Numbered from the stretch's first letter, positions 11,454-21,002 are shown. The stretch is DNA of 64,000 nucleotides from Nematopogon swammerdamellus (GCA_946902875.1 OX336339.1:25761349-25825348), one strand, 5' to 3'. Notes: a model not told the origin generated them from the sequence alone. Made by a program: numbers and translations.

Positions 11454-12004
11454 AGAATATCTTTTCGAAAAACCATTCTCAACGAGGACATTTTCTGAAA
11501 AAACTTTTAATGGTTCAATCAAAACGGTCGCCCTTGCCCAAGTTGGTCGAATTTGAAGTCTGTACATAAAGACAGCAAAAGCGAATATTATAGTCTCTCA
11601 GTTTTTGAACTCATTGTGGTAGAAATAAATTAACGCGAAAGTTATGAAATTATGAAAAAAAAAATCCTTAGCCAGAGCCAACCCAATACTCAGCACCAGG
11701 AGTCGCTACTGATGGAAACGTGTCTATCAGTCGCAGCACGTTTTACCTAGATGCCACGTCTGGCTAGTGCATCTCATATTACGACAGTAAAGAAACTCAA
11801 CAGTGGAGTAGTGCTGCGGTAGAGCTGAATGTTGCTAAGTGGGTGACGCTTTTCTTTTCCTTTAACATATAACAATATCATTCCCTAGAACTAGTGCTAA
11901 CACTGCACCGAATTTAATTAATTAAATCGACGGTTGAAACGCGAAAATCGGTCAAGCGCAAGTTTTACTCAATCTCGGAGGTAGATCCGCTATACTTTAC
12001 CTGT
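11454..12004. other. unassigned tract
   Basis: No repeat family or gene recognised. Confidence 0.4.
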
Positions 12005-12563
12005 CAAGAAAATTTAACTATTAGGTGACACAGGATAGGCTAAATAAAATTTCGTTTGGGTTACGCTAAGATGTCTCTCTCATACAAACCGAATTGTTCC
12101 GCGCGCCGAAATAAAGTTAACGCAGGAACGCAGCTCGGCCTTCTTGATTAATTACATATCACACACGCTGAATCCCGACAATCGGGGTAAGCAGAGCAAT
12201 CGGTGTTGTGCTGCAAGAACTCTGGTAAATTACATCACAACACCGACCACCACGTTTCGCAAAGTATTCGAACAAGACATCGATCGATCAAGCAGCAAGT
12301 AAGGCACGAAGAACCACCTGCTGCATGACTTGGTGGAAGTACCGTGCCAAGGTGAGAGGTGGCGAGCCTGTCGCCCTTTAGCACGGTATCTTGTCCTTAT
12401 CCCTTAGTCGCCTTTTACGACATGCACGGGGAGAGATGCAGTGGGGCTATTCTTTTTAAGTACCGGCCCCACACAGTACTACCTTTCTTTTACTATCTTT
12501 ATTAATTACTTTCTTTTTTTAAAATCTGTATTTCACGCGAGCGAAGCTGCGGGCAAAAGCTAG
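12005..12563 (+). mobile_element. Helitron-like H1 copy, split by SINE D
   Basis: The 3' half of H1: GACACAGGATAGGCTAAATAA, GTTACGCTAAGATG, AACCGAATTGTTCCGCGCG, then after the SINE D insertion TATTTCACGCGAGCGAAG and GGGCAAAAGCTAG (CTAG ends at 12563, next base T). The 5' part is missing. Confidence 0.65.
12168..12476 (-). mobile_element. family D SINE-like element
   Basis: The minus strand begins at GTGTGGGGCCGGTACTT (near 12475) and runs through GTCGTAAAAGGCGACTAAGG, GGCACGGTACTTCCACC, a pair of complementary TCGGTGTTGTGCTG / CAGCACAACACCGA words, and CGGGATTCAGCGTGTGT. It interrupts the H1 copy at 12005-12563. Sister copies at 29245 and 60950 show the same layout. Confidence 0.7.
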
Positions 12564-12901
12564 TTATAGAACAAACTTTATCCATATCAGGCAAAAAATG
12601 AAGTTGAACAATATAAGTACATCGATAAAATTTAAATGACTGAATGTTTCTGAATAAACGTAGTTATCTGCACCCTCTCTATATAGAAACCACAAGAGTA
12701 AACTCCTGAGTCCTGTGATACAAACTGCGAGTGAAGCCGTTACCATTTTAACAGTGATATAGTTGGCCGCGGTGGTACATCTCTGCACTGTATAATCTGT
12801 GCTACCAGCGCACTCCTCCGTCTACGAAGCTTCTCGCTCTACAGGTCATTCAACTTGTGAATGAAGTTTCCTATCTAGTATGAGTATAAGAATATTCTTT
12901 T
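12564..12901. other. unassigned tract
   Basis: No repeat or gene recognised apart from a 74-codon minus-strand ORF without family features. Confidence 0.4.
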
Positions 12902-12973
12902 TAGGGTTACGTACCTCAAAATAGGATAAAAATTAAACTCTTATAGCATCACTCTCGCGTCTATCTGTCCGTC

Positions 12974-13008
12974 TTATCTCCGCAACTACTCAGTAGTTGC
13001 GGAGATAA
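12974..13008. repeat. perfect 17-bp hairpin, 1-base loop
   Basis: TTATCTCCGCAACTACT, C, AGTAGTTGCGGAGATAA: exact arms inside the divergent family C copy. The single-arm word CAGTAGTTTCGGAGATAAGG occurs alone at 22931, so the second arm looks secondarily added. Confidence 0.85.
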
Positions 13009-13151
13009 AATTAAATCTAAAATTAAAAATAAGATCTAAAATTTTGAAAACAAATAGTAAATATAGAGCCTCTCTTATAGTTCACAGGAAAACCTAAACG
13101 AAAATACTAAGTCATGAAATTCTCACGAAAAACAGAATGGCAGGGTTCTAA

Positions 13152-13525
13152 AGGGCAACAGGCTAGCCACCTTGGCACGGTCCTTCCACCGAATATTGCA
13201 GCAGGGGGGTCGTCGTGCCTTGGTAAAACAATGTCTTTTTTGGAAATTTACATGGTTTGCTGTACCCTGTGGAGCCGGTACTTAAAATATCACCACTTAA
13301 TCTCTCCCTGTGCGCGTCGAAAAAGGCGACTAAGGGATAAGGACAAGATACCGTGCTAACGGACGACAGCATAGCCACCACTCCCCTTGGCACGGTCCCT
13401 CCACCTAGTCAGGCAGCAGGTGCTTGATAGTTATCTTTTCCTAGTACATTGCTAAACGTGGTGGTCGGTGTTGTGCTGCAATTTACCCGAGCTATTGCAG
13501 CCCAACACCGATTACTCTACTGCCT
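13152..13525 (+). mobile_element. family D copy with partial duplicate
   Basis: A partial body (13152-13225, GGGCAACAGGCTAGCCACC to GGGGGGTCGTCGTGCCTT) precedes a near-complete copy (about 13264-13523: TGGAGCCGGTACTTAAAA, GGCGACTAAGGGATAAGG, GGTCGGTGTTGTGCTG, GCCCAACACCGATTACTC). Confidence 0.65.
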
Positions 13526-13618
13526 ATGGTATTTATGTACGGAACCCTCTCCACGCGAGTTCGACTTGCAATTGACGGCCTTTATATTTGTTAACGTCAA
13601 GCACTGATTAAACGTTTT

Positions 13619-13670
13619 TATTAGGGTTCCGTATCAGGTACGGGACCCTATTACTAAGCCTACGCCGTCC

Positions 13671-13737
<67 letters not shown>

Positions 13738-14022
13738 CGTCCGTCCGTCCGTCCGTCCGTCGGCCCGAGCCCGCCCAATGCCCGCCCGCCCGCCCGCCCT
13801 ATAAAATAATAAAAAAAAAGTAAAAAATTCACGGGTGTTCCCATAGAAGAAACCAAAAAGTGTATGCGCGCGCGCCATCTACGGAATTGATTATGAAGCA
13901 TGACATTAACTAATATGAAGCAAGTCATAACACACCATCTAGATGGCGTGAGTAGCGCTGGCTGTGACATGGCGATACGGGACCCTCGGTGCGCGAGTTG
14001 AACTCGCACTTGGCCGGTTTTT
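13619..14022 (-). mobile_element. family C element, full length
   Basis: Runs from TTAGGGTTCCGTATC through CTAAGCCTACGCCGT and the reverse of the ATTCACGGG block to GAACTCGCACTTGGCCGG and a T run. The internal four-base motif is expanded into a microsatellite (13668-13760). The usual TATCTCTTGAACCGTAATAGG section has been lost beside the expansion. Confidence 0.75.
13668..13760. repeat. (GTCT)n(GTCC)n microsatellite inside family C
   Basis: Pure GTCT repeats pass into GTCC repeats, then a (CCCG)-rich stretch to about 13800. The seed GTCTGTCTGTCC is present unexpanded in other C copies (for example 28877-28891). Confidence 0.9.
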
Positions 14023-14159
14023 TATTTTATGCATTTTGTCTATTAGGTATACGGAAGTTAATCCGATAAACTCGACCGAGAACTCTACAGTCGGCGACGG
14101 GTTCCTATTGATATAATATGTCTCGATATTATATGAATATTATCGATCATCATTAATCA

Positions 14160-14528
14160 TCAATACTAATAATAAATATGTAAGGGATTGTCATGGAGTA
14201 AGTTACTTTGTTTTATGAGATACTGCGTTTGTAGACTCTATGGTATGATACAAAGACTAAATTGACGATTTTTAGAAATATTTTCTGTATGTATGTATGT
14301 TCCTCCATAACTCTTAAACCGATCATCTGAATTTGATGAAACTTAGTACAAGCGCATTTTACCATACGGAACACAGGATAGACTAAATAAAATTCAGCTC
14401 CGGTTACACTAAGATGTGGGTATGAGACAAACCGAATTGGTCTGCCGAAATAAAAGTACGGTAGCGGGCTTACCTACTTTCTTCTTTTTAAATACGAATT
14501 TCACGTGAGCGAAGTCGCGAGAAAAAAT
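14160..14528 (+). mobile_element. Helitron-like H1 copy
   Basis: Starts TCAATACTAATAATAAATATG after an A and passes through GTTCCTCCATAACTCTTAAACC, GACACAGGATAG-like and GCGGGCTTACCTACTTTC sections. It ends in a decayed form of the GCGAGCGAAGCCGCGGGC end (GTGAGCGAAGTCGCG), without a clean CTAG. Confidence 0.7.
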
Positions 14529-14529
14529 A

Positions 14530-14929
14530 AGTAAAATAATAAATGAAGACAGAATGTCTTCATTAACATGACCTCTACCCCCGACCTCGAGAAGCTACAA
14601 GCTATAGCCTGATCACGATCGCCTGTCAGCTCAGTCAACTTCAATGATTCTCATAGCGCAAAGCTCTGCCCGATCAATTACTAATTCTTTCTTTTCTCCA
14701 CGAAATCTATTTTCAAGTTCTATGTATAAGTTCTAAGTCTAAGTGTTCCATATCCTGTGCTAAACTAAGATAATAAATTAATAAGTGACAATTATAAACG
14801 TTCAAGTTTGTTCAAGATGTTAATAAATTGTTTTTAAACCTAAACAGAAAAGCTCGCCTAACAGTACGCATGTATGTCGATGATATCTTAATGTCTAGCA
14901 CAACACGAGTGCTGTTTCCGCCACAGTAG
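14530..14929. other. unassigned tract
   Basis: No repeat or gene recognised. Confidence 0.4.
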
Positions 14930-15185
14930 CGACTTCTTGAATCGGCAACTACGTAACTTCTGATCAGTAGTCGAGGCGGCGAGGCGCACTCCGCCGCCGG
15001 GGCGGGACGGCGGCGGCGGCGCGCGGGTGTCTGCCGGTGTCTGCCTGCAGAGCAGACTCGTTAGCCGGCGTGTTTGTACGGACGCGGATGCCGACGCGAC
15101 TAACGAACGAGCTTGCACGGAGCCCTCCCCCGTGCCGGACCGCTAAGCTGAGCGGCCGCGACGTGACCCTAGACTGAACTCTACT
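14930..15185. promoter_or_regulatory. CpG-rich island
   Basis: Dense CG content including CGCCGCCGGGGCGGGACGG and GGCGGCGGCGCGCGGG, sharply bounded by AT-rich DNA. Could be a promoter or first-exon region. No ORF with protein character and no TATA are seen. Assignment rests on composition. Confidence 0.3.
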
Positions 15186-15227
15186 TTTGGGCTATACGTA
15201 GATTTTATTATGTGTTCATGGAAACTG

Positions 15228-15575
15228 AAACTGCACGATCACCTACAACATCCGTGATATCAGCCCGTCACACCGGGTGAACTAGGTGACATGTCAATGC
15301 TTCCCTTTATTTCATGTCGGCTACACTGAACTGGACGGAAAACACGAACTATTTTCATAGCCGTTTCGACCGACGACGTTTCGTTCAGTGCGATGGTAAA
15401 AATCCAGTCGGTATAAGCCCTACCACCTAGTAATGTAAGAAGAGAAGGGACCTACAGTTTAGCGTGGAATCCGAACCACGGTCAGCCTCCAACGGTCGAT
15501 CGGTCACCTATCCTGGTTGCTTAATTAATAACAGTCGACCGACCGCACGGCTGGGCTACCGAAGCTGATGTGTAA
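15228..15575 (-). mobile_element. SINE-B copy with tRNA-like head
   Basis: On the minus strand: head CGGTAGCCCAGCCGTGCGGT (A-box region), B-box GGTTCGGATTCC, then GTAGGTCCCTTCTCTTC, ACTAGGTGGTAGGG, the ACGTCGGTCGAAACGG body, and a 3' end GATGTTGTAGGTGATCGTGC. Reads as a tRNA-derived SINE; no long poly(A) remains. Confidence 0.7.
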
Positions 15576-15614
15576 AATTTTAAATTAATGCTAGACGTCT
15601 AGCGTACGTCCTTT

Positions 15615-16166
15615 TTTGTGTAATCCGGTGTGGATGGCTGAGTCAAAGGGGCAAGAGAACATGCTCCGACCAGCCAATATCACCTCCGAGAAGGTAGGTG
15701 TCATACCGAAGCCTGGATTGCTGGCTATACTGAACTGGAGAAGAATACAGCTGAGGCTGCTATGCGGCCATCTTACATCCAGTACGGTGGTACCAAACTA
15801 GTCGTCTTGTATAGCCCGGTTTTCTCAACCGTTCACTTCGAAAGAATGCGGCGCGCACCCTCCGCTCTCCGCCCCCACCGCAATGCCCGTCAGTACGGTG
15901 GAGGCGGAGAGCGGAGGGTGCGCGCCGCATTCTTTCGAAGTGAACGGTTGAGAAAACGGCGCTATATGAGTCGAGCCTACCACCTAGGGCGGGGCAAGGG
16001 AAGGGGCCTACATTTTTACACCGGTTTCGAACGGTGAAGCAGCAGGTGTTTGTATGTACGTACGTTTTTACGTCAGAAAAAGCTCATTAGTAGACGCCGG
16101 CCGGATTCGAACTTCAGACCTCTCGCAATAGAAGCCGGCGCCCAAACCACTCGGCCAAGCGTCACT
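15615..16166 (-). mobile_element. SINE-A copy with tRNA-like head, split by foldback
   Basis: On the minus strand: TTGGCCGAGTGGTTTGGGCG (A box), about 40 bases, AGTTCGAATCCGG (B box), then a body ending at CCATCCACACCGGATTACAC. The head has class II (Ser/Leu) tRNA character. The body holds an inserted palindrome at 15810-15966. Confidence 0.7.
15810..15966. repeat. foldback element with near-perfect 63-bp arms
   Basis: 15819-15873 and 15903-15957 are exact reverse complements. The pairing continues outward to TATAGC / GCTATA with two mismatches, and inward through CCACCG / CGGTGG. The loop is about 15 bases. Arms are 60-70% GC. Transcription would give a long, almost perfect RNA hairpin. Confidence 0.9.
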
Positions 16167-16570
16167 TAAAATATGTTTAATTTTGCATATCAAAACGCCG
16201 AGCAATTTCGAAAGTAATTTATCTAAGTGCAAAATTTTTTATTGAATTAAAATTAATGAATGAGGTATGTATTAAAATTGTACAGTCGTCACAGAGTTGG
16301 CAGTTGGAAATGTAGCTGCGACCTTCCTAGTCAGGGGAGGGAAGTAAAGTCGCGGATCCACAGGATATTTAAAATGTTTACGAACAAATAAATATCTGAC
16401 GATTTTTTGTCTGCCTAATAACTGGCGTGACGTGGACTGACCGTTGGGCACAGCTACCCATGTTGGTTTACATAAAAAAAACTAGATTCAACACCCACCG
16501 CGGTCCAAGGCATCCATCATTGTACTATGTTGCCATGTCCAGTCTGTCTCCAACGTGTGCCATCTATGTA
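16167..16570. other. unassigned tract
   Basis: No gene or clear repeat recognised. Confidence 0.4.
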
Positions 16571-16900
16571 AAATTTACAAATTTACAAAACCCCTGACCC
16601 TTATAAAGTAAAAAATAATTTCCGATTACTGGGGGTTAGGAGTCGGGGGACCTCTAAGTAAATACCGGAGCAGCTCTGAGTTTATATATCTATTTACTTA
16701 GGGGTCCTCCGACTCATTTCAGTAATCGGAAATTATTTTTGACTTTTTAAGGGTCAGGGGTTTTGTAAATTTGTAATTTAACTTTTACTTCAAGCGTTTT
16801 TTTTAACCGCATCCAAATCGGTTCATGCGTTTGGGAGCTACGATGCCACAGACAGACACACCCTTACACACATATACCCACAGGTTAAACTTATACCATT
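16571..16900 (+). mobile_element. family E element: palindromic core plus tail
   Basis: A foldback core (16571-16780; arms ACAAAACCCCTGACCC... and ...GGGTCAGGGGTTTTGT, with GGAGTCGGGGGACC / GGTCCTCCGACTC near the centre) is followed by CGCATCCAAATCGGTTCATG, TTTGGGAGCTACGATGCCAC and an AGACAGACACAC stretch. The same core-plus-tail order occurs at 45888, 48930 and 61327. Confidence 0.7.
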
Positions 16901-16904
16901 ATTT

Positions 16905-17495
16905 TTTATAACATTAATTTTTGTGTCTATTGTAATTTCTCATCTGAATTCAACCGCACAAGCTCACGCCTTCTCACCAGAAAGAATGTAGGTGCCCAAA
17001 TCTTCGCTTCACCGCGCGCCGCGTCCGGTGTGGACTCGGCCTAAGATCGAAGCTAATTGTGTTACAGACAGAAATATGGCGCAGCAAAGTGACGGATCAT
17101 TGACGCGTCAGCCAACACTCCCCGAGTAATGGCTTTTAAGAAACGTAATAAATTACCAAGCCCTTGTCAGGTGTCACGCCGAATGCTAATGCTCACTCCT
17201 CCGTGTCTCGAATCGTCGGGGAAATCATTTCGAGGAAAATATACGCTTGTTTGGGATCTTTATACCGTTGTTATGTTGTAAAAATAGGTATTCGGTTTAA
17301 AACCGATCATGATCATTTAAATACATTGGCGACCGAACTTCGATCGGCGCCTACACCTAGTTCAGTTTCACATTCAGAATCACTTTATGGTAGAATCCAA
17401 ACTCCAAACAAACCAAACAAAAAAGTACCAACTCAAAACACCGTGTATTCCTGCGACAATATTATGCTACGTAAACCTGAAATAGGAAGAAAAAA
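16905..17495 (+). other. unassigned tract with a 110-codon open frame
   Basis: An open frame from about 17164 runs to the start of the family C element at 17496. The outside-C part has plausible protein character (a Ser/Thr/Pro-rich middle, then Asn/Lys-rich), but no motif I can name and no clear splice signals. It may be chance. Confidence 0.2.
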
Positions 17496-17703
17496 AAACC
17501 GGCCAAGTGCGAGTCGTACTCGCGCACCGAGGGTCCCGTATCGCCATGTCACGGCCAGCGCTACTCACGCCATCTAGATGGCGTGTTATGAAATGCTTCA
17601 TAATATATTCGGTAGATGGCGCGCGCGCATACACTTTTTGGTATCTTCTATGGGAACCCCCGTGATTTTTTTACTTTTTCTTATTTTATTATTTGTTGTT
17701 ATA

Positions 17704-17863
17704 TCCTTATCCTTCCTTACCTATAATAAAATCCAACGTCTGCTTTCTGTCTGTCTGTCTGTCTGTCCGCTTATAACTCGAGAACTTACTATCACGCTAA
17801 ATAGTTTATGAGGTTAGCAGTGAATTGAAATATGAGAGCGGGCGGAGCCGCGGGCACAGCTTG
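17704..17863 (+). mobile_element. Helitron-like element G, copy 2, precise A/T insertion
   Basis: Starts TCCTTATCCTTCC and ends GGAGCCGCGGGCACAGCTTG. Family C sister copies read GTTATATCGGCCATAAT without interruption. Here the sequence is GTTATA, element, TCGGCCATAAT, so insertion fell between A and T with no duplication. The terminal CTTG departs from CTAG at one base. Related to 1535-1756. Confidence 0.8.
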
Positions 17864-17925
17864 TCGGCCATAATTGTGAAAATTTCAACGGGCTACCTAT
17901 TACGGTTCAAGAGATACAGCCCTCG

Positions 17926-18017
17926 GACAGACGGACGGACGGACGGACGGACGGACGGACGGACGGACGGACGGACGGACGGACGGACGGACGGACGGAC
18001 GGACGGACGGACGGACG

Positions 18018-18049
<32 letters not shown>

Positions 18050-18050
18050 G
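17926..18050 (+). repeat. (GGAC)n(AGAC)n microsatellite
   Basis: About 90 bases of GGAC repeats pass into AGAC repeats, within a family C copy, complementary in type to 13668-13760. Confidence 0.9.
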
Positions 18051-18085
18051 CGTAGGCTTAGTAATAGGGTCCCGTCGTACCTGAT

Positions 18086-18700
18086 ACAGATAAAAAGTAG
18101 GCTTTCAAAAATCAAAACTCCGAAGAACTTCTGACCTATTTCGCCCCCTCTTGCCATCCGGCATATTATTATTGCGGCAAATAGCAAAAAAGTCCCGCCG
18201 CGCCGCATCCGGCAATAATATCGGCCTCCCCGCCCTCTGAGGAAACAATCGGTGGCAGACGGAGAGCGCGTCGACTTCTCAGGATGCGGGGGAGGCCTAT
18301 TCCAAACGTGAAAAATCGACATTTAATAGGCGTCAGGCCATTTCGCAAATGGAGAAACTTCCAACCCGACGAGCGGCGAAATGATTTAAAATGGCCGCTC
18401 GCTGAAAAAGTGTTGCCTGTGCAATTGAAAAGGCAATTTCTCTTTTTGACGCGGACATTTTTTTCATCCTTGCGCGCAGGTTTTGGGTAGAATTGGCGTT
18501 AAAATATTGGTCTTTAGACATATAGATTAATAGCCCCGCTGGCGTTGCTGTGTCTAGCTTCACATACAGAGCCATGGTCATATAGAGATGTGTTGCGTTA
18601 CATATGTTACAGCAAATGGTGTTTATGCGTTCAGAGATTATTTCGAAATCAGTGACGTGACTTGACAGGCTGCGATGAAGTCACTGATGTGACTCAGGTC
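18086..18700. other. unassigned tract
   Basis: No TE family recognised. 18240-18400 includes moderately GC-rich DNA (GGCCATTTCGCAAATGG, GACGAGCGGCGAAATG). No gene recognised. Confidence 0.4.
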
Positions 18701-18825
18701 AGTTTTTCCGTATCCCGTACAGAAGCCTTATTACTAAACCTGCGCCGTCTGTCTGTCTGTCTGTCCTAATGCTGTATCTTTGGAACCGTAATAGCTAGCC
18801 GGTTGACATTTTCACAGAGCACATT

Positions 18826-19405
18826 TTCAATAAGGTGCGACGGTACTTCACGCCGGACCTAAGGCTGCTTTTGTATAAATCGCAGATCAGGTCCTGCTTG
18901 GAGTACTGCTCGCACCTGTGGGATGGCTCTGCCAAATACCAGCTTCTGGACTCGATCCAGCGTCGAGCCGTGCGACTAGTGGGTGACCCGCGATCTAGAA
19001 CCACTGCAACACCGTAGGGATGTCGGCTGCCTAAGTGTGTTCTATCGCTTATTCCATGGGGAGTGCTCGGAGGAACTGTTTAACGCAATCCCGCCGTCCC
19101 CTTTCCAGCTTCGCACCACACGCACTGGGCAGGGATTGCATCCCTATACGCTGGACTTACCGCGGATGCGTACTAATCGATTCTGCAGATCTTTCCTCTA
19201 CAGAACCGGTAAACTCTGGAACGCTCTCCCTGTTCATATATTTCCCCCCAAGTACAGTCTCGGGTCCTTCAAGAGGGGCGCGAATGGGCACCTGTCAGGC
19301 CGGCATGGCATTCGCAACCCCCGCATACGACCGAATGTCCATGGGCGTCGTTAGACACCTTATGGGTGGCTCGGCGCCATATGTCGCGCTTTCAATAAAA
19401 AAAAA
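18826..19405 (+). mobile_element. 5'-truncated non-LTR retrotransposon (family L), copy 1
   Basis: Begins inside the post-RT coding region and ends with a very short 3'UTR (about 40 bases: GGTGGCTCGGCGCCATATGTCGCGC...) and an A run. It is inserted within family C. Same family as 52881-53853 and 57281-57522. Confidence 0.8.
18829..19354 (+). pseudogene. non-LTR retrotransposon RT C-terminal region, frameshifted
   Basis: Encodes the conserved region that follows the reverse transcriptase in Jockey/CR1-type elements: LLYKSQIRSCLEYCSHLWDG, QRRAVRLVGD, RRDVGCLSVFYRLFHGECSE, KLWNALPVHIFP, then FKRGANGHLSGR and a stop. Relative to the sister copy at 52939-53439 it lacks 6 bases (Ala-Pro after YQL) and 11 bases near 18988. 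The second deletion shifts the frame, so the piece reads in two frames. No RT catalytic motif remains. It is non-functional. Confidence 0.85.
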
Positions 19406-19619
19406 TGTGTTATATGACAGATATAAGAACAAATAAATAAATTAATTAACAAGTGAAAAATTAAGGGAATCCCCATACAAGATTTGTTTTCTTATTTTTC
19501 CCTGGGTAGTCATAAACTGGCCTACTCCCTGGTTCCCGCTTTACGTTGAGTTTTGGGACACGTTGCATACGTCGTCGGTTGAAACTTTATTTCAATGTTT
19601 GCCGAACGACACAAATAAT

Positions 19620-20115
19620 GTACACTAATATTATAAAGAGGTTTGTACCGTATGGGGCCGGTACTTTAAAAGAATAGCCCCACTGCATCTCTCCCCGTGT
19701 ATGTCGTAAAAGGCGACTAAGGGATATGACTCCCTTCTTATATTACTAGGTGGTTAGGGTTTAACCCGCCCGGGTTGGTACCACCGCACTGAATGAAAGG
19801 TCGGTCGAAACGGCTATGTAAATGGTTTGTGTTTCCCGTCCAGTTCAGTGTAGCCGGCACGACCGAAGGGAAGGCTGACGTGGCACCAAGTTCACCCGGT
19901 GTTATGGGCTGACATCACGGATGTTGTGGGTGATGTAGCCAACCGTGCCAGTTTCCACAAAAAAAAAAAAAAAAAGAGGTAAGATTTGTAAGTTTGGACG
20001 TAGAATAGGAGGTAATCTTCGAAAATACTCATCCGATTTTAAACATTCTTTGACCAATATTTAGCACGGACCTTCAGGATGGACATAGGCTATGCGAACG
20101 AAGCCGCGGGCAAAG
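19620..20115 (+). mobile_element. Lep1-like Helitron element split by a SINE
   Basis: ACTAATATTATAAAGAGG at the left, then after the SINE AAGATTTGTAAGTTTGG, CATCCGATTTTAAAC, GGACATAGGCTATGCGAACG and AAGCCGCGGGCAAAG. This is the ordering I know from short lepidopteran Helitrons. Both extreme ends are decayed (no TC, no CTAG). Confidence 0.6.
19643..19972 (+). mobile_element. chimeric SINE: family D head joined to SINE-B body
   Basis: The first 95 bases are the family D head (TATGGGGCCGGTACTTT to GGCGACTAAGGGAT). From about 19740 the sequence is SINE-B body (CTAGGTGGTTAGGG, GCACTGAATGAAAGGTCGG, GTTATGGGCTGACATCACGG, GATGTAGCCAACCGTG) and a poly(A) tail. AAAGAGGT lies directly before (19635-19642) and after the tail (19973-19980), a target-site duplication. 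Confidence 0.8.
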
Positions 20116-20119
20116 TATA

Positions 20120-20746
20120 TTGAATGAACTGAATGTGTTTGAATCCAAGCCGGGCAATCTTTCTTCATATCAACAAAATACCACAATAATATGGGTGCTC
20201 GAGCGACACAGTCTTTTGAATACAGCACACTCCAATTGTGTACAATTTGTTCCGCCTAATGAGATCTCCCTGCACACAATGAGCCTAGCGTCGTGTGCTG
20301 GGATTAGGCGTCTCTCTTCACGGGAACTTACCGTTCAGAACTCAGCTTCAGTTTATGAAGGAATAGATTTTATTGAATTAGAGAATATCTGCTTTATATC
20401 GAAGTGTTAGAGTATTAATTGAATTGTTTGTATCTCCACGAAAGTGCAATTTAATCTGAACTTTCGTTATATGCATTAAGGTTGATTTTAAAGTGAAATG
20501 TTGTTCTCTTCTTTGGTGGAATATGTGAATGCACATATGCCAGCATCGCATACGTATGGAGGCAACAATGGAAACAGTATAATTGCTCAAGACAATGCAG
20601 TATAGAGGGTGTGATGAGTTATTGTTAGTTTGTTGTTCACTTACGAGTAGCTCTTTATTACATAGCTTTCATTGTCGCCTGCGGCTTCCGGTCGCCTTTT
20701 TATTCTAGCAGGGATACCATTCCGTTTCTTTATAAAATATATTTAT
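20120..20746 (+). other. unassigned tract
   Basis: A 96-codon open frame (20120-20410) shows no family I recognise. A short (CT)-poor AT-rich section follows. Confidence 0.35.
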
Positions 20747-20965
20747 TAACCGACTTCAAAATAAAAAGGAGGAGGTTCTCAATTCGACTGTTTTTTTTTT
20801 ATGTTTGTTACCTCAGAACTTTCGATTGGGTGAACCGATTTTGATGATTCTTTTTTTATTTGAAAGCTGGTGCTTCCCGTGTGGTCCCATTTCAATTTGG
20901 TCTAGATCGGATAGGAATGCGAGGCGGAATCCGCGGTGTACATTAATAGCGAAAAATTACTAAAA
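20747..20965 (+). mobile_element. family F element, left copy
   Basis: Starts TTAACCGACTTCAAAATAAA, then GGAGGAGGTTCTCAATTCG, GGGTGAACCGATTTTGATG, AAGCTGGTGCTTCCCGTGTG. I recognise this as a common lepidopteran interspersed repeat but do not assign its class. An inverted copy of its first 40 bases lies at 21554-21598. Confidence 0.65.
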
Positions 20966-21002
20966 AAAACTAAAACTATTTAAAAAAATATAAAAACCGC
21001 CT

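Larger units (their letters stand above)
12902..13578 (-). mobile_element. divergent family C element, split by SINE D
   Basis: Starts TTAGGGTTACGTACCTCAAA and ends TACGGAACCC...ACGCGAGTTCGACTTGCA, the two ends of family C in minus orientation. The subtype matches 57695-58042 (TACCTCAAA start). SINE D sequence occupies the middle. Confidence 0.55.
17496..18085 (+). mobile_element. family C element with nested Helitron and expanded microsatellite
   Basis: AAACCGGCCAAGTGCGAG start, CGCCATCTAGATGGCGTG, ATTCGGTAGATGGCGCGCGC, GGAACCCCCGTGATTTT, then the Helitron at 17704-17863, then CGGCCATAAT, TTTCAACGGGCTACCTATTA, the expanded GGAC run, and GGCGTAGGCTTAGTAATAGG. The extreme right end is decayed. 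Confidence 0.8.
18704..19500 (-). mobile_element. family C copy split by a LINE
   Basis: Left part (18704-18825): CGTATCCCGTACAGAAGCC, GCGCCGTCTGTCTGTCTG, GGTTGACATTTTCACAGA. The right part resumes at 19406 with TGTGTTATATGACAGATATA and AAATTAAGGGAATCCCCATA, the next sections of minus-oriented C. The GGCCGG end is missing. Confidence 0.65.

Noticed and set aside
13608..14009. 133-codon ORF through the GTCT repeat
   Set aside because: Same microsatellite artefact inside family C.
15615..16166. Functional tRNA gene from the A and B boxes
   Set aside because: Acceptor and anticodon stems are not maintained and the head is fused to a repeated SINE body.
17900..18322. 140-codon minus-strand ORF with Ser/Val/Arg/Pro repeats
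   Set aside because: Produced by the stop-free GGAC microsatellite; the repeat reads open in several frames.
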